From the NCBI GenBank assembly GCA_005884155.1, contig VAXD01000007.1, positions 1-14,752 on the forward strand: a stretch of DNA of 14,752 nucleotides, given 5' to 3'. The translations under genes and the position numbers were made by a program. Source of the stretch: Actinomycetota bacterium (GTDB taxonomy: Bacteria > Actinomycetota > Thermoleophilia > Gaiellales > Gaiellaceae). Positions 6,870 through 13,359 of the stretch are shown piece by piece. Numbering within the stretch: the stretch's first letter is position 1; each line of letters opens with the position of its first letter. The notes beneath the pieces were generated by a model. The model was not told the DNA's origin, ran no database searches, and was given only the letters and a program-made list of their open reading frames with translations.

Positions 6870-7616
6870 ATGTGCTTCGACCTCGACTCGCTGCCGCCGA
6901 TCCCGGTCATCTCGGGCGCGGCGGTCTCGCACGAGGACCTCGTGCTGGAGGCCCGCGACGGCAACCGCTTCGCGGCATTCCTCGCCACGCCCGACGAGTC
7001 GACGGACACCGACGTCGTGATCCTGCCCGACGTCCGCGGTCTCTACCGCTTCTACGAGGAGCTGGCGCTGCGCTTCGCCGAGCGCGGTTACGCGGCGCTC
7101 GCGTTCGACTACTTCGGCCGGACCGCCGGGGCCGAAAAGCGCGGCGAGGACTTCGACTACACGGAGCATGTGGCTCAGGCGACGCCGGAGGGCATTCAAG
7201 CCGACGTCGCGGCCGCGGTCGAGCGCGTGCGGGAGCTCGGCTGCAGGTCCGTCTTCACGGTCGGTTTCTGCATGGGCGGGCGACAATCGTGGCTTGCGGC
7301 CGCGAGCGGCCACGGCCTCGCCGGCGCGATCGGCTTCTACGGCATGCCCGCCGAGCGCGACGGCCCGGGGCCGACCCAACGGGCCGGAGAGATCGACGCG
7401 CCGATCCTCGCGCTGCAGGCCGGGGCCGACCAGCACATCACCGCCGAGCACAACGCGGCCTTCGAGCAGGCGCTCGCCGACGCGGGGGTCGACCACGAGC
7501 TCGTCAGCTACGAGGGCGCGCCGCACAGCTTCTTCGACCGCAAGCAGGAGGAGTTCGCAGACGCGTCCGAGGACGCCTGGAAGCGCGTCCTCGACTTCAT
7601 CGAGCGCCATCGCTAG
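6870..7616 (+). CDS. Dienelactone hydrolase family protein
   Basis: The 248-residue product is an alpha/beta hydrolase of the dienelactone hydrolase type. The triad is visible: Cys134 in GFCMGG, Asp187 in AGADQHI and His219 in PHSFFD. The oxyanion-side motif LPDVRGLYRFYEELALRFAERGY (52-74) is also typical. Classical members open dienelactone to maleylacetate in chloroaromatic breakdown, but most family proteins have unknown ester substrates, and no aromatic-degradation genes are near. The ATG at 6870 (MCFDLDS) is chosen because it fits the usual N-terminus and the putative promoter; ATG 6861 would add three residues. No ribosome site precedes either, so the mRNA may be leaderless. The ycaQ-like gene begins 4 nt after its stop. 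Confidence 0.87.
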   Translation: MCFDLDSLPPIPVISGAAVSHEDLVLEARDGNRFAAFLATPDESTDTDVVILPDVRGLYRFYEELALRFAERGYAALAFDYFGRTAGAEKRGEDFDYTEHVAQATPEGIQADVAAAVERVRELGCRSVFTVGFCMGGRQSWLAAASGHGLAGAIGFYGMPAERDGPGPTQRAGEIDAPILALQAGADQHITAEHNAAFEQALADAGVDHELVSYEGAPHSFFDRKQEEFADASEDAWKRVLDFIERHR

Positions 7617-7620
7617 CGCC

Positions 7621-8625
7621 GTGGAACCGCGCGTCGTCGCTCCGGAAGAAGCGCGGAGAATCGCCGTACGCGCGCAACTGCTCGACGGCTCGGCCCGCGG
7701 TGTGCTCGACACGGTCAGACGGCTCGGCTTTCTGCAGATGGATCCGATCGCAACCGTCGCGACCCCGCAGCAGCTCGTCCTCTTCAGCCGCCTCGGCCCA
7801 TACGACTCGGCTCAGCTCGACCGGCTGCTCTGGAAGCAGCGCAAGCTGTTCGAGTACGACGCGTTCATCTACCCGATCGAGGATCTGCCGCTCCAGCGGG
7901 CGCGGATGAAGCGGCGGCGCCGGTTCGGTTTCCTGAAGACCAAGCGGGATCTCTGGTCACGCGACTTCATGCGCGAGAACGCGAAGCTGCGCCGCTACAT
8001 CCTGCGAGAGATCGAACGCAACGGCCCGTTGCTCTCGCGGGACCTGAAGTACGACGCGCCGGCGGACGCGGAGCGCCATGCGTGGTGGGGGCGCGGCGAG
8101 CTGCGGCTGATGATGGACATGCTCGCCGGACGCGGGCAGATCGCGGTCGCGGGTCGCGTCGGCACGCATCGCCTCTGGGATCTTCCGGAGCGCGTCTGGC
8201 CCGAGACCGAGGCGCTGCCGTGGCGCGAGGCCGAGCGCGAGCTCGAGGAGCGCCGCCGCCGGAGGCTCGGGGCCTGGCTGAATCGCGGCGAGTGGCACGC
8301 ACATCCGGAGATCCCCGACGAGCCGGTCCCGGACCGGGTGACTGTGCTCTCTCCGTTCGACGGCCTCGTCAAGGACCGCGACCGCGCCGAGAGCCTCTGG
8401 GGCTTCTTCTACCGGCTGGAGATGTACGTGCCGAAGGCGAAGCGCGAGTACGGCTATTACGTCCTGCCGCTCCTCGTCGGCGACCAGGTCGTCGGGCGGG
8501 TCGAGCCGCGCCTCGACCGGAAGACCGGAAAGCTCGAGCTGCTGGGCGCGTGGGGCGACACGTCGCGTGTGGAAGAGGCGCTGGCGCCGCTCGCCGAGTG
8601 GCTCGGCGCGGAGCGCGGCTCGTGA
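7621..8625 (+). CDS. YcaQ/AlkZ-like DNA glycosylase (winged-helix, HTH_42 family)
   Basis: The 334-residue product matches the HTH_42 family, which includes AlkZ and E. coli YcaQ, glycosylases that unhook interstrand crosslinks and bulky alkyl adducts. Near the N-terminus FLQMDPIATVA carries a Q-hydrophobic-D motif (Q39, D41), the YcaQ-type version of the catalytic Q-x-Q of AlkZ. Further conserved stretches are HAWWGRGELRLMMDML, LSPFD (243-247) and YGYYVLPLLVGDQVVGRVEP in the C-terminal part. It is shorter than E. coli YcaQ (about 410 aa). The start is GTG at 7621, 4 nt after the hydrolase stop with no clear ribosome site, so translation is probably coupled. The stop overlaps the gltX start in GTGA. 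The lesion it acts on is not shown by sequence; some relatives are annotated only as winged-helix proteins. Confidence 0.82.
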   Translation: MEPRVVAPEEARRIAVRAQLLDGSARGVLDTVRRLGFLQMDPIATVATPQQLVLFSRLGPYDSAQLDRLLWKQRKLFEYDAFIYPIEDLPLQRARMKRRRRFGFLKTKRDLWSRDFMRENAKLRRYILREIERNGPLLSRDLKYDAPADAERHAWWGRGELRLMMDMLAGRGQIAVAGRVGTHRLWDLPERVWPETEALPWREAERELEERRRRRLGAWLNRGEWHAHPEIPDEPVPDRVTVLSPFDGLVKDRDRAESLWGFFYRLEMYVPKAKREYGYYVLPLLVGDQVVGRVEPRLDRKTGKLELLGAWGDTSRVEEALAPLAEWLGAERGS

Positions 8626-9605
8626 CGCGCGTCCGGTTCGCCCCGAGCCCGACCGGCTCGCTGCACGTGGGCAACGCGCTCAGCGCCGTCGCCAACCGCG
8701 CGTTCGGCGACTGGCTGCTGCTCCGGATCGACGACACCGACCCGGCCCGCAACGTGCCGGGCGGGGAGGAGGAACTGCTGGGCGACCTCGAGTGGCTCGG
8801 GCTCGCGTGGGACGAGGGGCCGGTGCGTCAAAGCGAGCGCCGCGCGCGGCACATCGAGGCGGCAGAGGGGCTCGGCGAGCGCTTCGACGGCATCACGTTG
8901 CTGCGCGAGGACGGGACGCCGACGTACCACCTGGCCAGCGTCGTGGACGATGTCGACTTCGGGATCACGCACGTGCTCCGCGGCAACGACCACCGGCCGA
9001 ACGAGGCGCTCCACCGCAGGCTGTTCGAGGCGCTCGGCGCGCAGCCGCCCGAGTTCGTCCACCACGGCCTGATCCTCGGCGAGGACGGCAAGAAGCTCGC
9101 GAAGCGCGCCCCTGGAGCGACGGTCGGCTCGCTGCGGGAAGCGGGGATTCCAGCAGAAGCCGTGCGGCGCTACCTCGAGGAGCTCGGCATTCCCAAGCAC
9201 GATGTCCACTACGACCTGCCGCGGATCCGGCGGCTTGCGATCGAGGCGATCGGCGCGCTGCCGGACGACGAGCTGGCGGCGCGAGTCGGCGCACCGCGAG
9301 AGCTCGTCCCCGCTCTCCGCGGCGCCCGCGACCTCAACGAGGCGCGTGAATACGCGCAGGCGATCCTCGAGCCGCCGCCCGCGGTCGCGACCGAGTCGCC
9401 AGAGACGCTCGAGCGCTTCCGCGAGCTGCTCGAAGCCGGCGGCGACCCGCACGAGCTCGTGCGCGAGCTGAAGGCGGTGGGCGGGAACCTGCGCGCACTG
9501 CGGCTCGCGCTGACCGGCGCCGAGCGCGGGCCGGAGCTCTGGGCGGTGATCGCCGCCCTCCCGCGGGAAGAGGCGCTTCGGCGGGTCGACGCCGCGCTTC
9601 GGTAA
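8622..9605 (+). CDS. gltX: Compact glutamyl-tRNA synthetase (GluRS-like)
   Basis: The product charges tRNA with glutamate by homology. It has the class I signature FAPSPTGSLHVGNA (7-19, HVGN as HIGH), RIDDTD (35-40), TPTYHLASVVDDVDFGITHVLRG (99-121) and DGKKLAKR (155-162, a KMSKS variant). It has only 327 residues, against about 470-490 in ordinary GluRS. Most of the difference is between the two Rossmann halves, where only about 25 residues link QSERR to LREDGTPTY, so the connective-peptide and zinc-binding region is missing. The anticodon-binding part is also short, although the C-terminal end (LRLALTG...GPELWAVIAALPREEALRRV) looks normal. The zinc motif of Glu-Q-RS is absent. The GTG start at 8622 overlaps the previous stop. 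Position before cysS matches gltX in Bacillus. Whether it is the only GluRS is unknown. Confidence 0.85.
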   Translation: MTRVRFAPSPTGSLHVGNALSAVANRAFGDWLLLRIDDTDPARNVPGGEEELLGDLEWLGLAWDEGPVRQSERRARHIEAAEGLGERFDGITLLREDGTPTYHLASVVDDVDFGITHVLRGNDHRPNEALHRRLFEALGAQPPEFVHHGLILGEDGKKLAKRAPGATVGSLREAGIPAEAVRRYLEELGIPKHDVHYDLPRIRRLAIEAIGALPDDELAARVGAPRELVPALRGARDLNEAREYAQAILEPPPAVATESPETLERFRELLEAGGDPHELVRELKAVGGNLRALRLALTGAERGPELWAVIAALPREEALRRVDAALR

Positions 9606-9615
9606 AAGGTCCCCG

Positions 9616-10905
9616 ATGCGCATCTACGACACCTTCACCCGCGGCTACCAGGAGCTTCCCCCGCCGCCCGGGCCGGTGCGGATGTACTTCTGCGGGCCGA
9701 CCGTCTACCAGCGGATCCACATCGGAAACGCGCGCCCGTTCCTGCTGTCGATGTGGCTGAAGCGCTGGCTCGAGCGGACGGGCTACGACGTCACGCTCGT
9801 CGAGAACATTACGGACATCAACGACAAGATCTACGCGGCAGCGCCCGGCGCGAGCGCGCAGCTGGCCACCGACGCGAGCGACTGGTATGTCGAGGACACG
9901 AGCCTGTTCGAGCTCGGCCGGCCCGACCACGAGCCGAAAGCGACCGAGACCGTCCCGCAGATCGTCGCGCTGATCGAAGAGCTGGTCGAAGGCGGGCACG
10001 CGTATCCGGCCGACGGCGACGTCTACTTCCGCGTCTCCAGCTTCCCCGACTACGGGCGGCTCTCCGGGCGGCACGACGACGAGGACGCCATGCGCAACCC
10101 GTCCGAAGAGGCCGAGGCGGACGAGCTGAAGGAGGACCCGCGCGACTTCGCGCTCTGGAAGGCGCACAAGGAGGGCGAGGACACCTTGTGGGACTCGCCT
10201 TGGGGGCGCGGGCGGCCAGGTTGGCACATCGAGTGCTCGGCGATGGCGGAGAAGTTTCTCGGGCCCGCGTTCGAGATCCACGGCGGCGGCATCGACCTCG
10301 TCTTTCCGCACCACGAGAACGAGGTAGCGCAGTCGCGCTCGGCGGGCCGGGAGTTCGCGCGCATCTGGATGCACAACGGGATGCTCAGGCTCGCCGGCGA
10401 GAAGATGTCGAAGTCGCTCGGCAACATCGTCTCGCTCCGCGACGCGCTCGAACGCTGGGGCCGTGAGACCGTGCTCGTCTACTTCCTTGGCGGCCACTAC
10501 CGCAAGCCGCTCGACTACTCCGACGAATCGCTCGAGCAGGCGGCGGCGCAGGCGGAGAGCTTCCGCAACGTCTTTCGCTCGCCTTCGGAGCCAGGCGGTG
10601 CGTGGGACGCGTTCGTGCAGGCACTCGACGACGACTTCAACACGCCCGAGGCGCTCGCGGTCATGCACGGCTGGCGCGACCACGAGCTGCTCCAGCGCGG
10701 GCTCGACCTGTTCGGGCTCGAGTCCCTCGCTGAAAGCGAGTCGGCGCCGGTGGAGCTCGAGGAGCTCGCCCGTCAGCGGGCGGAGGCGCGCACGCGCAAG
10801 GACTTCGCCGAGGGCGACCGCCTGCGCGACGAGATCGAGGCCGCGGGGTGGGAGGTCCGCGACGTCGACGCGGAGCCCGGCTTCCAGCTCGTGCCGAAGC
10901 GGTGA
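9616..10905 (+). CDS. cysS: Cysteinyl-tRNA synthetase CysRS
   Basis: CysRS charges tRNA-Cys with cysteine. The 429-residue product shows FCGPTVYQRIHIGNARP with the HIGH motif at 35-38 and EKMSKSLGN with KMSKS at 263-267. The four zinc ligands that select cysteine are C26, C207 (GWHIECSAM), H232 and E236 (PHHENE), aligned with E. coli C28, C209, H234 and E238. The DALR-type helical region follows (DDFNTPEALAVMHGW). It is slightly shorter than E. coli CysRS (461 aa) in the C-terminal part. The ATG at 9616 has AAAAGG (9603-9608) 7 nt before it. The gene lies 10 nt after gltX and its stop overlaps the rlmB start in GTGA. The MSH-pathway relative MshC would lack this neighbourhood, so CysRS is the better call. 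Confidence 0.96.
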   Translation: MRIYDTFTRGYQELPPPPGPVRMYFCGPTVYQRIHIGNARPFLLSMWLKRWLERTGYDVTLVENITDINDKIYAAAPGASAQLATDASDWYVEDTSLFELGRPDHEPKATETVPQIVALIEELVEGGHAYPADGDVYFRVSSFPDYGRLSGRHDDEDAMRNPSEEAEADELKEDPRDFALWKAHKEGEDTLWDSPWGRGRPGWHIECSAMAEKFLGPAFEIHGGGIDLVFPHHENEVAQSRSAGREFARIWMHNGMLRLAGEKMSKSLGNIVSLRDALERWGRETVLVYFLGGHYRKPLDYSDESLEQAAAQAESFRNVFRSPSEPGGAWDAFVQALDDDFNTPEALAVMHGWRDHELLQRGLDLFGLESLAESESAPVELEELARQRAEARTRKDFAEGDRLRDEIEAAGWEVRDVDAEPGFQLVPKR

Positions 10906-11612
10906 CCTCCGAGCTCGTCTACGGCCGCCGGCCCGGGCGGGGGGTGCTGCGAGGCCCGCGCGAGGTGCGCGAGCTCTGGGCGACCGAGCGCGCGATTCGG
11001 GCCGAGCACTGGCTGCGCGACGAGACGCCGGTGCGCGTCCAGCGCAAACCAGAGCGCGACCTCAACGCGGAGGCGGGCACGGCCGACCACCAGGGCGTGC
11101 TGGCGAAGGTCGAGCCGTACCGCTACGCCGACGCGTACGAGCTTGCCCGTGGAGACGCGCCTCTGCTCGCCTGCCTCGATTCCGTCACCGACCCGCGCAA
11201 CCTCGGGGCGGTGATCCGCAGCGCGGAGGGCGCGGGCGCCTCGGGCGTCGTGGTCCCCGAGCACCGCTCGGCTCGTGTGACCGCGGCGGTGTGCCGAGCG
11301 TCTGCAGGCGCGGTCGAGCACCTTCCGGTAGCGGTCGTGAAGAACCTCGCGCGGTACATCGGAGAGATCAAAAGCCAACAGCTCTGGGCATGGGCGGCCG
11401 ACGGCGCCGCCGAGCAGACGATGTGGCAGGCGGACCTCTCCGGCGGGATCGCGCTCGTCTTCGGCGCGGAAGGCAAGGGCCTGCGTCCGCTCGTCCGCCG
11501 CGCCTGCGACGAGGCGGTCGCGATTCCGCTCTCGGGCAAGGTCGAGTCGCTCAACGTCAGCGTCGCGGCGGCGCTCTTGCTCTACGAAGCGAGGCGGCAG
11601 CGCGGTGGCTGA
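10902..11612 (+). CDS. rlmB: 23S rRNA (guanosine-2'-O-)-methyltransferase RlmB-type (SpoU family)
   Basis: SpoU-family enzymes methylate ribose 2'-OH in RNA; RlmB acts on G2251 of 23S rRNA. The 236-residue product has an N-terminal RNA-binding part beginning VYGRRPGRGVLRG (6-18). The three SPOUT motifs follow: DPRNLGAVIRSAE (97-109), LVFGAEGKGLRPLVRRACD (185-203) and IPLSGKVESLNVSVAAALLLYE (208-229), which form the trefoil knot and SAM site. The start is GTG at 10902, overlapping the cysS stop. Its end overlaps the NYN nuclease start by 8 nt. The place between cysS and yacP is the same as for B. subtilis yacO (rlmB), which supports the RlmB assignment over other SpoU members; the exact target nucleotide is inferred. 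Confidence 0.92.
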   Translation: MTSELVYGRRPGRGVLRGPREVRELWATERAIRAEHWLRDETPVRVQRKPERDLNAEAGTADHQGVLAKVEPYRYADAYELARGDAPLLACLDSVTDPRNLGAVIRSAEGAGASGVVVPEHRSARVTAAVCRASAGAVEHLPVAVVKNLARYIGEIKSQQLWAWAADGAAEQTMWQADLSGGIALVFGAEGKGLRPLVRRACDEAVAIPLSGKVESLNVSVAAALLLYEARRQRGG

Positions 11613-12063
11613 GCCGACCCTCTACCTCTTCGACGGGCACAACCTGCTCTACACGGGATCGTTTGCCGAGCCGCGTGAGCTCGTCGACCAGCTGGCGAGC
11701 TTCGTGGCGCTCAGCGGCGCCCGTGGGATTGTCGTCTTCGACGGCAGCGGGGACGACCAGACCTACGGCCCGCTCGAGGTGGTCTACGCGCCGAACGCCG
11801 ACACGGTGCTCGAGCGCCTCGCCGCGGAGAATCGCGACACCGAGACGGTCTGCCTCATCTCATCGGACTCGGCGGTACGCGGTACCTCGGGCCAGGAGGT
11901 GCAGAAGCGAAGCTCGCGAACCTTTCTCGGAGACCTCGATCGACCCCAGCACGAAACAAGCAGGCATGGCGAGGCGAGCAGGTACCGAGTGAGCGATCGC
12001 GTGGACGACGAGACGCGAAAACGCCTAGAAGAGATGCGGCGAGGGCAAGGGTCCGGTCAATAG
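11605..12063 (+). CDS. NYN-domain ribonuclease, YacP/Rae1-like
   Basis: The 152-residue product is a PIN-like NYN domain. Acidic and polar residues at the expected places are D10 and N13 (LFDGHNLL), D46 (VVFDGSGDD) and D88 (ISSDSAVRGTS), which would bind the metal for RNA cleavage. B. subtilis YacP (Rae1) is a ribosome-associated endonuclease that enters the A site and cuts mRNA; position after rlmB and before sigH is the same here. The C-terminal tail (100-152) is polar and charged. The start is GTG at 11605 inside the end of rlmB. The stop is TAG at 12061-12063, just before the repeat-rich sigH promoter region. Ribosome-dependent activity is inferred from homology and gene order. Confidence 0.88.
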   Translation: MAEPTLYLFDGHNLLYTGSFAEPRELVDQLASFVALSGARGIVVFDGSGDDQTYGPLEVVYAPNADTVLERLAAENRDTETVCLISSDSAVRGTSGQEVQKRSSRTFLGDLDRPQHETSRHGEASRYRVSDRVDDETRKRLEEMRRGQGSGQ

Positions 12064-12070
12064 CAATTTG

Positions 12071-12105
12071 TAGCAAGGTCTTGAAATCTTGTTGGGACCT
12101 TGCTA
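12071..12105. promoter_or_regulatory. 10-bp perfect inverted repeat overlapping the sigH promoter
   Basis: TAGCAAGGTC (12071-12080) and GACCTTGCTA (12096-12105) are perfect inverted copies around a 15-nt loop. The loop contains the -35 box and the right arm runs into the -10 box. A further TAGCAA lies at 12061-12066. It could be an operator, or a weak terminator for the preceding operon (the following ATTT is a poor U-run). Confidence 0.6.
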
Positions 12106-12109
12106 ATTT
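12081..12109 (+). promoter_or_regulatory. Promoter of the SigH-type sigma factor gene
   Basis: TTGAAA (12081-12086), a 17-nt spacer and TAATTT (12104-12109) with an upstream TG (12101-12102, extended -10) make a strong housekeeping-type promoter. Start of transcription is expected near 12116, leaving a leader of about 53 nt. The -10 box is followed by the small palindrome TTGAC-C-GTCAA (12108-12118), a second possible operator. The stretch is clearly more AT-rich than its surroundings. Confidence 0.65.
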
Positions 12110-12168
12110 GACCGTCAACCTAAGGGTGAGGCTTGAGGAGCTCGCCTGCCGTCAGCGAGGAGAAGGCA

Positions 12169-12834
12169 ATGCCTGCTGCTCGACCCGCTCAGACTCTTCA
12201 CAGCCCGCAGAAGCTCCAGCGGGAGCTCGCCGACCTGCAGCTCGTGATGCGCGCGCGGAACGGCGACCAGAAGGCGCTCGACGAGCTGATCCGCCGCTAC
12301 CACGGCTTCGTCCGGCTCAAGGCGAGCTCGTACTTCCTCGCCGGCGGCGACGCGGACGACCTGATCCAGGAGGGATTGATCGGCCTCTACAAGGCCGTGC
12401 GTGACTTCAGCCCCGAGAAATCGTCGTTCCGCAGCTTCGCCGAGCTCTGCGTCACGCGGCAGATCATCACGGCGATCAAGAGCGCGACCCGCTTCAAGCA
12501 CGCGCCGCTGAACACGTACGTCTCCTTCAGCCACACGCCGGCCGGCCAGGAGAACGAGGGCGACTGCACTTTGGGTGACGCGCTGCCCGGTCCGTCGGTC
12601 GATGACCCGTCGGTCTGCGTGATCTCGACGGAGGAGCTGCAGAGCCTCGTCTTCACGCTGGGCACGGGCCTGTCGAAGCTCGAGGCGGATGCGCTCAAGC
12701 TCTACCTCGAGGGCGAGTCGTACGAGACGATGGCCGAGCGCCTGGGCTGCGACACGAAGACGATCGACAACGCCCTCCAGCGCGTGAAGCGCAAGGTGCT
12801 CTCGCACCAGCAGACGCGCCAAGTCCTCTCCTAA
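12169..12834 (+). CDS. sigH: RNA polymerase sigma factor, SigH (sporulation sigma-H) type
   Basis: The 221-residue product is a sigma-70 family factor with region 2 (about 36-107; DADDLIQEGLIGLYKAVRDF is the core-binding and -10 recognition part) and region 4 (about 168-212; LSKLEADALKLYLEGESYE and TIDNALQRVKRKV). Region 3 is lacking. The region-4 end and the APLNTYVSF segment (112-120) match Bacillus sigma-H (218 aa), as does the position after yacP. Actinobacterial genes called sigH for an ECF factor are a different family. The ATG at 12169 is chosen because AGGAG (12158-12162) lies 6 nt upstream; an in-frame TTG at 12133 is less likely. No anti-sigma factor gene is adjacent. Sporulation is not implied: the target genes are unknown. 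Confidence 0.9.
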   Translation: MPAARPAQTLHSPQKLQRELADLQLVMRARNGDQKALDELIRRYHGFVRLKASSYFLAGGDADDLIQEGLIGLYKAVRDFSPEKSSFRSFAELCVTRQIITAIKSATRFKHAPLNTYVSFSHTPAGQENEGDCTLGDALPGPSVDDPSVCVISTEELQSLVFTLGTGLSKLEADALKLYLEGESYETMAERLGCDTKTIDNALQRVKRKVLSHQQTRQVLS

Positions 12835-12836
12835 GC

Positions 12837-12856
12837 GCCGAATTCACAGAATCGGC
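12837..12856 (+). terminator. Hairpin after sigH, possible terminator
   Basis: GCCGAATTC (12837-12845) pairs with GAATCGGC (12849-12856) with one bulged A and a 3-nt loop, starting 2 nt after the sigH stop. No U-run follows. A second perfect palindrome, CACGGATCCGTG, lies at 12867-12878. Confidence 0.4.
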
Positions 12857-12897
12857 ACGGGTCGGTCACGGATCCGTGCGCTTTCGGCGGGTACCGT

Positions 12898-12916
12898 CCC
12901 AAACCCCCACCCACCC
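12898..12916 (-). other. G-quadruplex motif on the minus strand
   Basis: The plus strand has C-runs at 12898-12900, 12904-12908, 12910-12912 and 12914-12916, separated by AAA, A and A. The minus strand therefore carries four G-runs of at least three with loops of 1, 1 and 3 nt, a canonical G-quadruplex pattern. It lies 14 nt upstream of the putative -35 box of the next gene, on the template strand. Confidence 0.55.
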
Positions 12917-12930
12917 GGGGCAGGACGGAC

Positions 12931-12959
12931 TTGCGTTGCGGATATCTTTTTGATATCTA
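12931..12959 (+). promoter_or_regulatory. Candidate promoter of the dual DNA-binding-domain gene
   Basis: TTGCGT (12931-12936), a 17-nt spacer and TATCTA (12954-12959) could form a promoter with a start near 12966, only about 4 nt before the ATG at 12970. No ribosome binding site is present there, which fits a leaderless mRNA. The -10 box overlaps the GATATCT repeats. Confidence 0.4.
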
Positions 12960-12966
12960 GATATCT
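12941..12966. repeat. Three GATATCT boxes directly before a start codon
   Basis: GATATCT occurs at 12941-12947, 12952-12958 and 12960-12966. Starts are 11 and 8 nt apart, and the last box ends 3 nt before the ATG at 12970. Each holds the palindrome GATATC. The boxes stand out as AT-rich in a GC-rich genome and are good candidates for an operator, perhaps of the downstream protein itself. Confidence 0.65.
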
Positions 12967-12969
12967 GCA

Positions 12970-13359
12970 ATGGCGCGGCCACGAAAGAACGCGGACGAGA
13001 CTCCGCTCTTCGTGCGGATCCCTTCCGCCGAGGCGGCGAAGCTCCATCACGCCTCGAGCGTCCTCGGCGCGCCGAAGCGCGAACTGATCACGCGGCTCGT
13101 CGCGCGCTACGTCGACCCGAAGGATCTCGGCGCGCTGAGCGCGCTCGGCGGCTCAGAGATGGGCGTCGGCCGGCATTCGTTCCGGCCGGCGGAGGAGCTC
13201 GAGATCCTGACGCCGGCGCAGCTCGCCGGGCTGCTCCAGGTCGAAGAAGAGACCGTGATCGAGCTCGCCGAGAAGCGCGAGCTGCCCGGGCGCAAGATCG
13301 GAGAGGAGTGGCGGTTTTCGCGCGATGCGGTGGTCGCGTGGCTCGCCGAGGAGGAATGA
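12970..13359 (+). CDS. Two-domain DNA-binding protein: ribbon-helix-helix-like N-terminus plus excisionase-type HTH
   Basis: The 129-residue product seems to hold two DNA-binding units. Residues 12-48 (PLFVRIP strand, helix SAEAAKLHHASSVLG, helix KRELITRLVARYV) resemble a ribbon-helix-helix fold. Residues 79-126 (ILTPAQLAGLLQVEEETVIELAEKRELPGRKIGEEWRFSRDAVVAWL) are a clear excisionase/MerR-like helix-turn-helix of the TIGR01764 type. Proteins with the HTH are usually small regulators or architectural factors; no integrase or other phage gene is near, so a role in excision is unlikely. The ATG at 12970 follows the GATATCT boxes and has no ribosome site, suggesting a leaderless transcript and possible self-control. 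Its stop overlaps the next gene in ATGA, and clpP follows that, so all three are probably one operon. The RHH call rests on pattern only. Confidence 0.78.
   Translation: MARPRKNADETPLFVRIPSAEAAKLHHASSVLGAPKRELITRLVARYVDPKDLGALSALGGSEMGVGRHSFRPAEELEILTPAQLAGLLQVEEETVIELAEKRELPGRKIGEEWRFSRDAVVAWLAEEE

Noticed and set aside
12133..12168. TTG start for sigH at 12133
   Set aside because: ATG 12169 has AGGAG at a 6-nt spacing, while nothing suitable precedes the TTG.
12941..12966. CRISPR-like array from the GATATCT copies
   Set aside because: The units are 7 nt with gaps of 4 and 1 nt; this fits an operator, not repeats and spacers.
12970..13359. Prophage or integrative element indicated by the excisionase-type HTH
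   Set aside because: No integrase, attachment repeat or phage gene is nearby and the gene is in an operon with clpP. tRNA-Thr shows no duplicated 3' end in the window.
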